Shown piece after piece: positions 56,102-63,924 of a stretch of DNA of 64,000 nt. The stretch's first letter is position 1. Each line of letters starts with the position of its first letter. A program made the position numbers and the translations under genes. The stretch is from Streptomyces sp. NBC_00377 (GTDB lineage Bacteria > Actinomycetota > Actinomycetes > Streptomycetales > Streptomycetaceae), in assembly GCF_036075115.1 (NCBI RefSeq), contig NZ_CP107958.1, positions 6,944,001 to 7,008,000 of the forward strand, in the 5' to 3' direction. The notes beneath the pieces were generated by a model that did not search any database, had not been told where the DNA came from, and saw only the letters and a list, made by a program, of their open reading frames with translations.

Positions 56102-56656
56102 ATGACGGACAGGACACCGGCCGACCTGCGTCGGCAGATCGAGCAGACCCGGCACCGACTGGGGGTCACGGTGGAGGAGTTGGCGGTCAGGGCCGACCTC
56201 CGGGGTCGTACCTGGGCCCGCGCCGCCGACCTCATGGACCGCGCCGGCGCGGTCGGCGTGCAACTGCGCAGCACGGCGTCCATGGCCGGGTACCGGATCC
56301 AGAAGCGGGCGAACCGGGCCGGTCACACGGTGCAGGGGCGCGCGGGCCGGGCGGGCCACGTGATCCAGGAGCATGCGGGCCGCGCCGGTCATACGGTGCG
56401 CAACACCGCGGCGCGCGCCGGTCACGGTGCCCAGGGCCGCGCGGTCCATGCCCGCCGTGCCGGCCACGGCCTGCGGGGTGCGGCCTCCCGCGCGGGGGGC
56501 GCCGCGCCGTCCGTGCCCGCTCCGGTCCGGGCGCCGGTGCGGTTCGCTCAGCGGTATCCCCGGCCGGCGGTGGTCGTGGGCGCCGCGGTGGCGGCACTCG
56601 TGGCGGCCGGTGCGATCGGGAGGAACAGGGCCAGGGCGGGGGTGAAGCCCCGGTAA
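56102..56656 (+). CDS. DUF3618 protein with 11-residue helical repeats
   Basis: 184 residues. The N-terminus ADLRRQIEQTRHRLGVTVEELAVRADL is the DUF3618 signature. Residues 61-129 hold about six units of pattern RAGHxxxxRAx, mostly 11 residues long, predicted as one long amphipathic helix. A hydrophobic segment (AVVVGAAVAALVAAGAIG) near the end would anchor it in the membrane. Function unknown; relatives occur near envelope-stress and phage-shock-like proteins. ATG at 56102. Confidence 0.8.
   Translation: MTDRTPADLRRQIEQTRHRLGVTVEELAVRADLRGRTWARAADLMDRAGAVGVQLRSTASMAGYRIQKRANRAGHTVQGRAGRAGHVIQEHAGRAGHTVRNTAARAGHGAQGRAVHARRAGHGLRGAASRAGGAAPSVPAPVRAPVRFAQRYPRPAVVVGAAVAALVAAGAIGRNRARAGVKPR
56282..56488 (+). 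repeat. 33-base coding repeats in the DUF3618 gene
   Basis: Codons 61-129 repeat with a period of 33 bases, one unit being longer by three codons. Base-level similarity between units is moderate (cggGCCGGTCACACGGTGC-like), showing that the array grew by duplication. Confidence 0.7.
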
Positions 56657-56811
56657 GGGCATCGTCCCAGGCATCGTCCTGGGGTCGGGTGAGGGAGGGG
56701 CGACGGCCCGGTGTCCGCGGCGTGCGGATGCCGGGCCGTCGGCCTGTCGGGCCACCGAAGGCCGTTTTGTCCGAGCGTGGGGGATCGTGATGTCACCCAC
56801 CGAAGACTCGA

Positions 56812-56824
56812 TTGTCCTGGACAA
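56812..56824. promoter_or_regulatory. Palindrome upstream of the ArsR-type gene
   Basis: TTGTCC-T-GGACAA is a perfect inverted repeat 28 bases before the ATG; a further half-site TTTTGTCC lies at 56764-56771. It is followed by a run of seven A. A self-operator is likely. Confidence 0.55.
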
Positions 56825-56852
56825 AAAAAGTTTTCGGTGAGACGGTGGACGC

Positions 56853-57503
56853 ATGCTGGATGTGACCGTGATCGAGGACCCCGAGGCCGCCGCCGTCTCC
56901 CTGGACCCCATACGGGCCGGGCTGCTGGCCGAGCTGGCGGCCGGACCCGCCTCTGCGGCGATGCTGGCCGGCCGCGTCGGGCTGCCGAGACAGAAGGTGA
57001 ACTACCACCTCAAGGCGCTGGAGCGGCACGGCCTGGTCGAGTTGGCCGGTGAGCGTCGCAAGGGCAACGTCACCGAGCGGCTGATGCGGGCGACCGCCGC
57101 GTCGTACGTGATCTCGCCGCTCGCGCTCGCCTCCGTGCAACCGGATCCCGACCGGTTCCGGGACCAGATGTCCGCGCGCTGGCTGCTCGCGCTCGGCGCC
57201 CGGCTGGTGCGTGACGTCGGCTCGCTGATCACCGGTGCCGCGAAGGCACGCAAGGGCCTGGCGACCTATGCGCTGGACGGGGAGGTGCGCTTCGCCTCGG
57301 CGGCGGACCGGGCGGCGTTCATCCAGGAGTTGACGGCGGGGGTCAGCGGCCTGATCCGCAAGTACGACGCCCCCGACGCGGAGGACGGCCGTGACCACCG
57401 GATCGTCGTCGCCGTCCATCCCACGGTCAAGGCCGAACCCGGGACCGGCAGCCAGGACCGCGGTCCCGGCCGGACCCGAGCCCCCGAACTCGACAGTCAG
57501 TAG
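56853..57503 (+). CDS. ArsR-type winged-helix regulator
   Basis: 216 residues. The N-terminal domain (LDPIRAGLLAELAAGPASAAMLAGRVGLPRQKVNYHLKALERHGLVELAGERRKGNVTERL) is an ArsR-like winged helix without metal-binding cysteines; the C-terminal half is helical and unassigned. It stands just before an SRPBCC gene, a pairing often seen for regulators of AHSA1/SRPBCC proteins. The TAG stop is the start of the repeat-rich gap. Confidence 0.87.
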   Translation: MLDVTVIEDPEAAAVSLDPIRAGLLAELAAGPASAAMLAGRVGLPRQKVNYHLKALERHGLVELAGERRKGNVTERLMRATAASYVISPLALASVQPDPDRFRDQMSARWLLALGARLVRDVGSLITGAAKARKGLATYALDGEVRFASAADRAAFIQELTAGVSGLIRKYDAPDAEDGRDHRIVVAVHPTVKAEPGTGSQDRGPGRTRAPELDSQ

Positions 57504-57640
57504 CCAGTAGGAGCCAGTAGGAGCCGGCAGCGGCCACCAGCCAGTGGTCGGTACGCAGTGGTCGGCAGGCCGCAGTCAGCGGTCAGCGGTCAGCAGTCAG
57601 TAGGCACCAGCCAGAAGCCGACAGTCAGGTCAGGTGAGAC
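57498..57640. repeat. Short degenerate repeats between regulator and SRPBCC genes
   Basis: The gap is built of CAGTAGGAGC-like, CAGTGGTCGG-like and GTCAGCG-like units (for example three GTCAGC copies at 57575-57597). The regulator stop codon itself lies in the first unit. Confidence 0.65.
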
Positions 57641-57644
57641 AACC

Positions 57645-58388
57645 ATGTCCAAGGAATTCGAGATCGCCCGCGAGTTCGAGGTCGACGCCACACCGCAGCA
57701 GGTGTGGGACGCCTTCACGGCCGGGACCGGCGGCTGGCTGTGGCCCATGGAGGAGCCGGAGCCGCATGCGGGCGGCAAGGGCCCCTTCGGGTCCACGGTC
57801 ACCGTGTGGGACCCGCCGCACCGCTACACCAACCGGGTCGAGAACGTCGACGGCATCTCCGAGCAGACCCTCAACCAGCTCGACTACACCGTCGAGCCGC
57901 GCGACGACGGCCGTCGCGCCTGGGTGCGCTATGTGCACAGCGGCATCTTCGTCGACGACTGGGACAACCAGTACGACGCGGCGGGCCGGCACACCGACTT
58001 CTACCTGCACACCCTGCGCGAGTACCTCACGCACTTCGACGGCCGTCCCGTCGCCTTCGTCACCTTCGACGGGCCCGACGCGTCCAAGGAGTCCGGCGCC
58101 CTCACCGCCGTGGCGCGGGCGCTCGGCCTGGCGGACGACGCGTCCGAAGGCACGAGCGTCCGGGGCGCGGGCCCCGAGGGGCGCTCCCTCGACGCCGTGG
58201 TCGACTTCCGCAACCCGTACTTCGTAGGGCTGCGCACCGACAACGCCCTCGTCCGCTTCTTCGGCCGCAACCACTGGGGTTACCCGGTCGGCGTCAGCGT
58301 CCACGACTTCGCTCGGGACGCCGACGCCGAGGCGAACGAGACCGCCTGGCGGGGCTGGCTGGACGCGGTGTTCAGCCGGCCCCTGTGA
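57645..58388 (+). CDS. SRPBCC (AHSA1-like) domain protein
   Basis: A 247-residue START-like ligand-binding protein. FEIAREFEVDATPQQVWDAFTAGTGGWLWPME begins the fold and GSTVTVWDPPHRYTNRVE, YTVEPRDDGRRAWVRYVHSGIF and DFYLHTLREYLTHFDGRPV complete the helix-grip half; a further ~90 residues have no clear assignment. Function unknown, probably small-molecule binding under the regulator encoded just upstream. ATG at 57645. Confidence 0.83.
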   Translation: MSKEFEIAREFEVDATPQQVWDAFTAGTGGWLWPMEEPEPHAGGKGPFGSTVTVWDPPHRYTNRVENVDGISEQTLNQLDYTVEPRDDGRRAWVRYVHSGIFVDDWDNQYDAAGRHTDFYLHTLREYLTHFDGRPVAFVTFDGPDASKESGALTAVARALGLADDASEGTSVRGAGPEGRSLDAVVDFRNPYFVGLRTDNALVRFFGRNHWGYPVGVSVHDFARDADAEANETAWRGWLDAVFSRPL

Positions 58389-58394
58389 CCGCTG

Positions 58395-58430
58395 CCGCAG
58401 GTGTTACGGCTTGAACCGCAGCACCTGCGG
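58395..58430. terminator. Hairpin at the convergent SRPBCC/nuclease ends
   Basis: A 9-base stem (CCGCAGGTG/CACCTGCGG) with an 18-base loop that includes the nuclease stop codon. Confidence 0.45.
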
Positions 58431-60230
58431 GTCGTGGTCGCTGATCTGGTCGTGGAACTCCGAGTTGATGTGCACGCTGTCGTACGCGAAGTCGCCGTCG
58501 TGCTTGATCGACCGGCTCACCAGGATCTGGTCCAGGACCTGCTGGTTGCCCTGGTAGTCGTAGGTGTAACGCTCGTTCCGGGACAGCGACTTGATCGCCG
58601 ACCAGAGCGTGCCGTCGCCCTCGAGGATCTGGGCGGTGCCGGAGAACTCGAAGTCGTTGATGTCGCCGAGGGCGATGACGTCCGCCTTCTTCTGCACGTC
58701 GAGGATGTCCTTGACGAAGGCGTTGACCAGCGTCGCCTGCTGGTGGCGCTGGGTCTCCGAGCTGCGCACCACCGGCTGGTACTGCGCGGTCAGGCCCTGG
58801 TCGCCGCCCTTGGAGTTGAAGTGGTTGGCGATCACGAAGACCGTGCGGCCTTGGAAGACGAACTCGCCCACCAGCGGCTTGCGGCTGCTCGCCCAGGCCG
58901 CGTTCGCCGGGTCGATGCGGCCGGGGGAGGCGGTGAGCTGCGGCCGGCCGTTCACCTCGGTGACGCCGACGGCGGTGGTGGCGTCACCGCCCGCGCGGTC
59001 GGTGAAGGAAACCCGCTCGGGGTTGAAGAGGAACACCTGACGGATGTTTCCGCCCGGCTCGCCGCCGTCGGTGTTGTTCGTCGGGTCGATCGAGCGCCAG
59101 TCGTACCTCGGGCCGCCAGCCGCCACGATCGCGTCGATCAGCTTGCCGACGGTCACGTCGGCGGCGGTCGTCCCGTCGTTCTTCGCGCCGTTGTTGTCCT
59201 GGATCTCCTCCAGGGACACGACGTCGGGCGACTGGAGGTTGTTCACGATCGCGGCGGCGTGCTCCGCGAAGGTGGCGTCGGTCGGGTCGAGGTTCTCGAC
59301 GTTGTACGTCGCGACCGCGAGCTCGTCCGCCTTCTGCTTCTGCGTCGTCTCCCGCTCCAGGCCGCCGCTCACGAGCGTGCCGAGCCGGCTCGCGACGAGC
59401 GTGTAGCCGCCGAACTGGTTGTAGTCCAGCGGACCCGAGGTGACACCGTCGAGGGTGTCGCCGACGTTCGCGACGGGGAAGTCGGCCGTCGCGCCGAGCG
59501 ACTGGATCTGGAGCCGGCCGGTGTTCTGCGACGCGTAGGAGTCGTACAGCGTGCCACCACGGCGGGTGTCGTTCTCGTGCGGCTTCACCGTGACCCACAG
59601 CTCGCTGTACGGGTCGGTGGCGGTGACCACGCCGGCGTCCTCGACCTGGACGTTCATGCCCTCGAGGGACTCGTAGTAGTCCAGGGCGTACGTGGCCGGG
59701 CGCAGGGGGAGCGCGTTGACCGAGTTGTTCGCGGCGGGGTCGCCGGCCGGGGCGTAGGCCGCCGGGACCGACTTCTTGTTCACGACGGCGGCGGCGGGGA
59801 CCGCGTTGCCGCTGGAGAGGACCGTCACCGTCGGCTTGGTGATCTCGGTGACCGACTGGTTGCCGGTCGAGACACCGCCCGGCACGAACTCCGAGACCGT
59901 GCCGTTGACGGTGACGGAGTCACCGACGGCGACCTTCGGGGTGGAGCTGGTGAAGACGAAGACGCCCTCACTGGTGGCCGGGTCGGCGTCCGGGTTCGGA
60001 TCCTGGATCCAGAAGCCTCTGGACGAGCCGTAGGTGCGCACGCCGGTGACGATTCCGGCCACACCCGTGACCGCCTGGCCGGCGTACGGCGATATCCGGG
60101 TCGTGCCCTGGATGTCGTGGACGGCCACCGTTGCCGCCTGGGCGGGAGTGGTGAGTGCGACGGTGGAGGCCGCGGAACACACGGCGGCGACGGTGAGCGC
60201 GGCGAGACGCGCGGACTTCTTGCTCGGCAA
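58404..60230 (-). CDS. Secreted endonuclease/exonuclease/phosphatase family nuclease (ExeM-like), TTG start
   Basis: A 608-residue exported enzyme. The TTG at 60230 has GGAGGG eight bases upstream and opens a Sec signal (LPSKKSARLAALTVAAVCSAASTVALTTPAQA). An OB-like N-domain (VHDIQGTTRISPYAGQAVTG, GFWIQDPNPDADPATSEGVFVF) precedes the nuclease domain, whose catalytic motifs VATYNVENLDP, VVSLEEIQDN, VIANHFNSKGGD, ALGDINDFEF and ISDHDPQV are intact. It probably degrades extracellular DNA for phosphate or nucleosides. Ends with TAA. Confidence 0.92.
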   Translation of the reverse strand: MPSKKSARLAALTVAAVCSAASTVALTTPAQAATVAVHDIQGTTRISPYAGQAVTGVAGIVTGVRTYGSSRGFWIQDPNPDADPATSEGVFVFTSSTPKVAVGDSVTVNGTVSEFVPGGVSTGNQSVTEITKPTVTVLSSGNAVPAAAVVNKKSVPAAYAPAGDPAANNSVNALPLRPATYALDYYESLEGMNVQVEDAGVVTATDPYSELWVTVKPHENDTRRGGTLYDSYASQNTGRLQIQSLGATADFPVANVGDTLDGVTSGPLDYNQFGGYTLVASRLGTLVSGGLERETTQKQKADELAVATYNVENLDPTDATFAEHAAAIVNNLQSPDVVSLEEIQDNNGAKNDGTTAADVTVGKLIDAIVAAGGPRYDWRSIDPTNNTDGGEPGGNIRQVFLFNPERVSFTDRAGGDATTAVGVTEVNGRPQLTASPGRIDPANAAWASSRKPLVGEFVFQGRTVFVIANHFNSKGGDQGLTAQYQPVVRSSETQRHQQATLVNAFVKDILDVQKKADVIALGDINDFEFSGTAQILEGDGTLWSAIKSLSRNERYTYDYQGNQQVLDQILVSRSIKHDGDFAYDSVHINSEFHDQISDHDPQVLRFKP

Positions 60231-60313
60231 CGGAAATCCCTCCGGGGACGTACATGAGTGCCGGGACGAGGGTGGAGCGTGGAACCGGGGGCCGCGACCG
60301 GCAGGGCGGAGGC

Positions 60314-60366
60314 GACGCGCGTAGAAAATACAGTGAACAGATGTCCATCGGATTTCTACGCGCGTC
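60314..60366. repeat. 14-base inverted repeat in the nuclease upstream region
   Basis: GACGCGCGTAGAAA (60314-60327) and its exact complement (60353-60366) flank 25 bases that include GTGAAC. It lies 84 bases before the nuclease start and may be a leader hairpin or a pair of opposed operators. Confidence 0.7.
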
Positions 60367-60523
60367 AATCTCCTGCCTGGTCACGCCACTTGTCAAGGTT
60401 TCAGCCATGTACGGGGCCTGGCGGGGAGATGAACCGGGCGGCATGGGTCCATACCCGTCTAGGCTGAGTGGCCCAGTGCCCCCAGCGGGCCGGTGGCACC
60501 ACGCGCCCTAGGAGAACCAGCCG

Positions 60524-61951
60524 ATGTCAGACAGCTCCCCCCTGCCGCCGGTGCGGCTGCACCCCGAAGCGGAGCTGGCGCGCGACGCGCTGTCCACACC
60601 GTTGCTCTCCCGGGCCGCCCTGCTCGCCCGCTGGGCGGGCCCCGGCACCCGGGTCGACGCCGGGGGAGGGCTGGTCGAGGAGCAACTGGCGCCCGCCGCC
60701 GAGGCGCTCGGGCTGACCGGTGACGACGCCGCCGCCCACGCGAGCGAGGCCTGGCGGGTCGCCCTGGACGCCGGGCTCGTGGAGGTCGTCGACGAGGATG
60801 CCGGCACCGTCATGGCCGGCGAGGAGCTGGCGCTGCTGACCTCGGGTTCCCCGCACGACATCCTCGCCGTCTGGCTCGGCGCCCTGGAGACCGTGCTCGC
60901 CGACGCGGCGGTGCCCGACCTGGACGAGCTGATGGAGGCGATGGACGAGGGCGGCGAGATCGACTTCTCCCGGCTCGACTGGAACCCCGAGGCCGAAGCG
61001 GAGTTCCTCGACGGCGTGCTCGGCAACCTCTACCTGCTCACCGCCGGCGAGGACGGCCCGGGCGACGCCGCCGTCCCGCTCCCCGCGCTCGCCGCGTCGA
61101 TGATCATCCCCGGTGACATGGAGGAGCCCACCAACGACGTCCTGGAGCAGGTCTCCGACGCGATGATGCGGCTCGACGACCAGTTCCGGCTCCTGGAACC
61201 GATCGGCATCGTCTCCTACCGGCCCGTCGACGAGGACCTGATGGCCGACCCCGAGGAGGAGCCCACCGCCCCCCTCGACGAGACCGACGTCTCCCGCTAC
61301 GGCATGGTCCGCCTCACCCCGCTCGGCGTGTACGGGCTGCGGGCCCGGCTGCGGGAGGCCGGCTTCGACGCCCCGGCCGTCGGCGACCTCGCCGACAAGG
61401 GCGCCGACGTCCTCCTCGAGGGCAGCGCCGGCTACGGCTCGCGCGCTGCCCTCGCCGAAACCGAGCAGTGGCTGATGCGCCGCGAACCCCTCGACGCGGC
61501 AAGGGAGTTGCTGGCCGCAGCCCGCGGCTCGGACCCCGGCGCGCCGCTGCGCCGACTCCGCTGCCAGCAGGCCCTCTCCCTCCTCGGCGCCCAGGCCGAA
61601 CCCGCCGTCCGCGAGGTCCTCGACGACGCCGAACTCGGCGGCCTCGCGCGCGTCTGGCTCAGCGAACTCGGCGCGACGGACGTACCGCCGCCCTCCGAGG
61701 AACTGGTTTTCTGGCTCACCATCGACACCCTGGCCGCGCAGCTCGCCGCCGAGGGCAACTCCGAGGAACTCCAGGCCCTGGTCGAGGGGCTGGCCCAGCA
61801 GCACGGCGGATTCTTCTCGGCTGCGTGGCGCGTCGACCACCCGGCGACCCCGGATGTGCTGGAGGCGATGGGACGCCTGCACCCGGACAAGCGCATCGCG
61901 AAGGAAGCACGCAAGGCGGCGTTCAAGGCGCGGTCGCAGCAGGGCGGATGA
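60524..61951 (+). CDS. Conserved hypothetical acidic protein
   Basis: 475 residues, soluble, rich in Ala, Leu, Glu and Asp, and helical throughout. The middle (RYGMVRLTPLGVYGLRARLREAGFDAPAVGDLADKGADVLLEG) reads like a winged-helix segment, and the second half (AARELLAAARGSDPGAPLRRLRCQQALSLLGAQAEPAVREVL and following) like HEAT-type repeats. I recognise it as a Streptomyces-conserved protein without known function. ATG at 60524 with AGGAGA; divergent from the nuclease. Confidence 0.8.
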   Translation: MSDSSPLPPVRLHPEAELARDALSTPLLSRAALLARWAGPGTRVDAGGGLVEEQLAPAAEALGLTGDDAAAHASEAWRVALDAGLVEVVDEDAGTVMAGEELALLTSGSPHDILAVWLGALETVLADAAVPDLDELMEAMDEGGEIDFSRLDWNPEAEAEFLDGVLGNLYLLTAGEDGPGDAAVPLPALAASMIIPGDMEEPTNDVLEQVSDAMMRLDDQFRLLEPIGIVSYRPVDEDLMADPEEEPTAPLDETDVSRYGMVRLTPLGVYGLRARLREAGFDAPAVGDLADKGADVLLEGSAGYGSRAALAETEQWLMRREPLDAARELLAAARGSDPGAPLRRLRCQQALSLLGAQAEPAVREVLDDAELGGLARVWLSELGATDVPPPSEELVFWLTIDTLAAQLAAEGNSEELQALVEGLAQQHGGFFSAAWRVDHPATPDVLEAMGRLHPDKRIAKEARKAAFKARSQQGG

Positions 61952-61969
61952 AGCCGCCCGGGGTGCGGG

Positions 61970-61998
61970 GCCCCTCGCCGCGCTGAGGGGCTTTCTTT
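61970..61998 (+). terminator. Terminator after the acidic protein gene
   Basis: A 7-base stem GCCCCTC/GAGGGGC with an 8-base loop, followed by TTTCTTT, closer to the classical form than most in this window. Confidence 0.8.
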
Positions 61999-62069
61999 GG
62001 TCTCCGGTGGCGCTCCCGTGGCCTGATCCTTACGACTTCATGGAACGGGGTCCCCTGAAGTCGCTCCCT

Positions 62070-62091
62070 GTTCAACTCCCGTTCAGGCATG
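62070..62091 (+). promoter_or_regulatory. PHO-box-like direct repeat
   Basis: GTTCAACTCCC and GTTCAGGCATG are adjacent 11-base units, the spacing of PhoP-binding direct repeats in Streptomyces (GTTCA-led units). It lies 70 bases before the DUF839/PhoX-type gene, a typical phosphate-regulated class. Confidence 0.6.
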
Positions 62092-62160
62092 GGCGGGACG
62101 GTGTCGCCGGAACCGAGGTCCGCCACCCTCCACGGCACTACCACCGTCTCAGGAGACACC

Positions 62161-63624
62161 ATGTCGCTCACCCGCAGGGACTTCGCCAGACAATCCGCGA
62201 TCACCGGTGCCGGGGTCGCGCTGGCGGGCAGCGTAGGCGCCCTCGCCACCGCGCCGAACGCCCTCGCGTCCACGGAGACCGACTCCGATGTGGACACCGC
62301 GGACGCGAAACAGGCGTCCGCGGCCCGGCACCACGGGCTCGGCTACGGTCCCCTGGTGCCCGATCCCGCGGGCATCCTCGCGCTGCCCGCCGGGTTCAAG
62401 TACCGCGTCATCACCTACAGCGGCAGGACCAAGCTGGAGTCCGGCGAGATCACCCCGTCCAACCACGACGGCACCGCCACCTTCTGCGGCCCGCGCGGCG
62501 CGACCCTGCTCGTCAACAACCACGAGCTGAAGGGCCCGCGTGCGAACTGGCAGTACCCGGTCCCGCTGACCGCGGGGCTCGTCTACGACCCGGCGGCCGC
62601 CGGTGGCTGCACGGTCGTCGAGGTACGCCCCGGCGGGCATGTCGCCGAGTGGGTCGGTATCGCCGGCACGTCCACCAACTGCGCGGGCGGCACCACCCCT
62701 TGGGGCACCTGGCTCACCGGCGAGGAGACCGAGGACAAGGCCGGCCAGAACGGCATGACCAAGGACCACGGCTACATCTTCGAGGTCGACCCCGAGGACC
62801 GCCGCGCCAACCGCGACCCCAGGCCGGTCAAGGCATTCGGCCGGTACGCCCACGAGGCGGTCGTCATCGACCCCAAGCGCGGCCACGCCTACCTCACCGA
62901 GGACGCCTCGGGCCCCAACGGCCTCCTCTTCCGCTGGACCCCGCCGGCCGGCTTCCGCCACGGCCGCGGCAAGCTGCGCACCCTCGCCGACGACGCAGGC
63001 GTCCTCCAGGCGTTCAAGTGCTTCGACTCGGGCGGCAAGTTCGTCGACGACCTCTCCCGCGCCACGAAGATCGGCACGGTGTACGGCGTGGACTGGGTCG
63101 ACGTCCCCGACCGCGACGCCAGGACGGTGTCCGTCCGCAAGCAGTTCACCGACGGCCAGGTCACCCGCGCCCGCAAGCTGGAGGGCATGTGGTGGGGCGA
63201 CGGCGGCACGTACATCGTCTCCTCGTACGCCCGTGACGAAAGCCCCGTCCAGCACGACGGCGCCGTCTGGTTCTACGACCCCAAGCGCCGCACCCTGACG
63301 CTGAAGGTCCTGCTCGGGGTGAACCCCGACCCGTCCGTCGACGGCGCCTTCGACGGACCGGACAACATCACCGTCTCCCCGTACGGCGGCCTCGTGATCG
63401 CCGAGGACGGCGAGGGCGTCCAGCACCTGTTCGGCGCCACCGACAGCGGCCGCACCTACCCCATCGCCCGCAACGAACTGAACATCGGCACCGCGGAAAA
63501 GCCGGAGTACAGCGAGTTCACCGGCGTCACCTTCTCGCCCGACGGGCACACCCTGTACGCCAACATCCAGACGCCGGGCATCATGCTGGCCATCACCGGT
63601 CCCTGGAAGCGGCAGAAGCGGTGA
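62161..63624 (+). CDS. Tat-exported DUF839/PhoX-type phosphatase-like protein
   Basis: A 487-residue protein with a twin-arginine signal (LTRRDFARQSAITGAGVALAG). The body has the beta-propeller motifs of DUF839/PhoX proteins: NHDGTATFCGPRGATLLVNNHE, GGTTPWGTWLTGEET, GRYAHEAVVIDPKRGHAYLTEDA, NITVSPYGGLVIAEDGEG and FTGVTFSPDGHTLYANIQTPG, with conserved Asn, Glu and Asp that in PhoX hold Ca and Fe. A phosphatase role fits the PHO-box-like repeat. ATG at 62161 with CAGGAGA. Confidence 0.9.
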   Translation: MSLTRRDFARQSAITGAGVALAGSVGALATAPNALASTETDSDVDTADAKQASAARHHGLGYGPLVPDPAGILALPAGFKYRVITYSGRTKLESGEITPSNHDGTATFCGPRGATLLVNNHELKGPRANWQYPVPLTAGLVYDPAAAGGCTVVEVRPGGHVAEWVGIAGTSTNCAGGTTPWGTWLTGEETEDKAGQNGMTKDHGYIFEVDPEDRRANRDPRPVKAFGRYAHEAVVIDPKRGHAYLTEDASGPNGLLFRWTPPAGFRHGRGKLRTLADDAGVLQAFKCFDSGGKFVDDLSRATKIGTVYGVDWVDVPDRDARTVSVRKQFTDGQVTRARKLEGMWWGDGGTYIVSSYARDESPVQHDGAVWFYDPKRRTLTLKVLLGVNPDPSVDGAFDGPDNITVSPYGGLVIAEDGEGVQHLFGATDSGRTYPIARNELNIGTAEKPEYSEFTGVTFSPDGHTLYANIQTPGIMLAITGPWKRQKR

Positions 63625-63671
63625 GCTGCAAGCCGTAATTAATTCACTCGCTCGACCCGCGGCCGTCCTCC

Positions 63672-63677
63672 TAAAGT
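63672..63677 (+). promoter_or_regulatory. -10 element of the first Y RNA
   Basis: TAAAGT ends 6 bases before 63684, where the closing stem of the first RNA begins, so the predicted start of transcription and of the structure coincide. The -35 is weak. Confidence 0.45.
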
Positions 63678-63683
63678 GATGCA

Positions 63684-63822
63684 TGTCCAGGTGCGAAGGC
63701 AGGACCTACTTCCACTGATAATGGGGCGGCCGCGGGTTCGAGTCCCGCCACCGGCACAACGCGCCGGTGTAGCTCAGGGGTTAGAGCACCTTGTCGGTTC
63801 CGCCGGCTTCGATCTCTGGACA
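63684..63822 (+). ncRNA. Y RNA with permuted tRNA-like domain (YrlA type)
   Basis: About 139 bases closed by TGTCCAG (63684-63690) and CTGGACA (63816-63822), a perfect 7-base stem. Next come the bulged Ro-binding stem (GTGCGAAGGCAGGACC against GGTTCCGCCGGCTTCG) and a tRNA-like domain in permuted order: T arm GCGGG-TTCGAGT-CCCGC (63732-63748), acceptor strand CACCGGC (63749-63755), loop ACAACGC, acceptor strand GCCGGTG (63763-63769), TA, D arm GCTC-loop-GAGC (63772-63787). Bacterial Y RNAs bind Ro60 (TROVE) proteins and mimic tRNA; they usually lie beside the Ro60 gene. Identified from structure and recall of the family, without a covariance search. Confidence 0.78.
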
Positions 63823-63838
63823 CCACAATTTCACAGCA

Positions 63839-63911
63839 CCTCCCGGTGCGCTGGCTGCGGCTACTTCTTTGCCATAGAAACAGAAGCCGCCGCCGACTTT
63901 TTCTCGGGAGG
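63839..63911 (+). ncRNA. Short Y RNA without tRNA-like domain
   Basis: 73 bases closed by CCTCCCG (63839-63845) and CGGGAGG (63905-63911). Inside, GGTGCGCTGGCTGCGGCTACTTC repeats the 5' strand seen in both flanking RNAs (split here: GGTGCGCTGGC, then TGCGGCTACTTC). GCGG pairs with CCGC and CTTCT with AGAAG to give a simple bulged stem-loop. A CACAAT -10-like hexamer ends 9 bases upstream. Confidence 0.65.
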
Positions 63912-63924
63912 CGCAGCATGTGGT

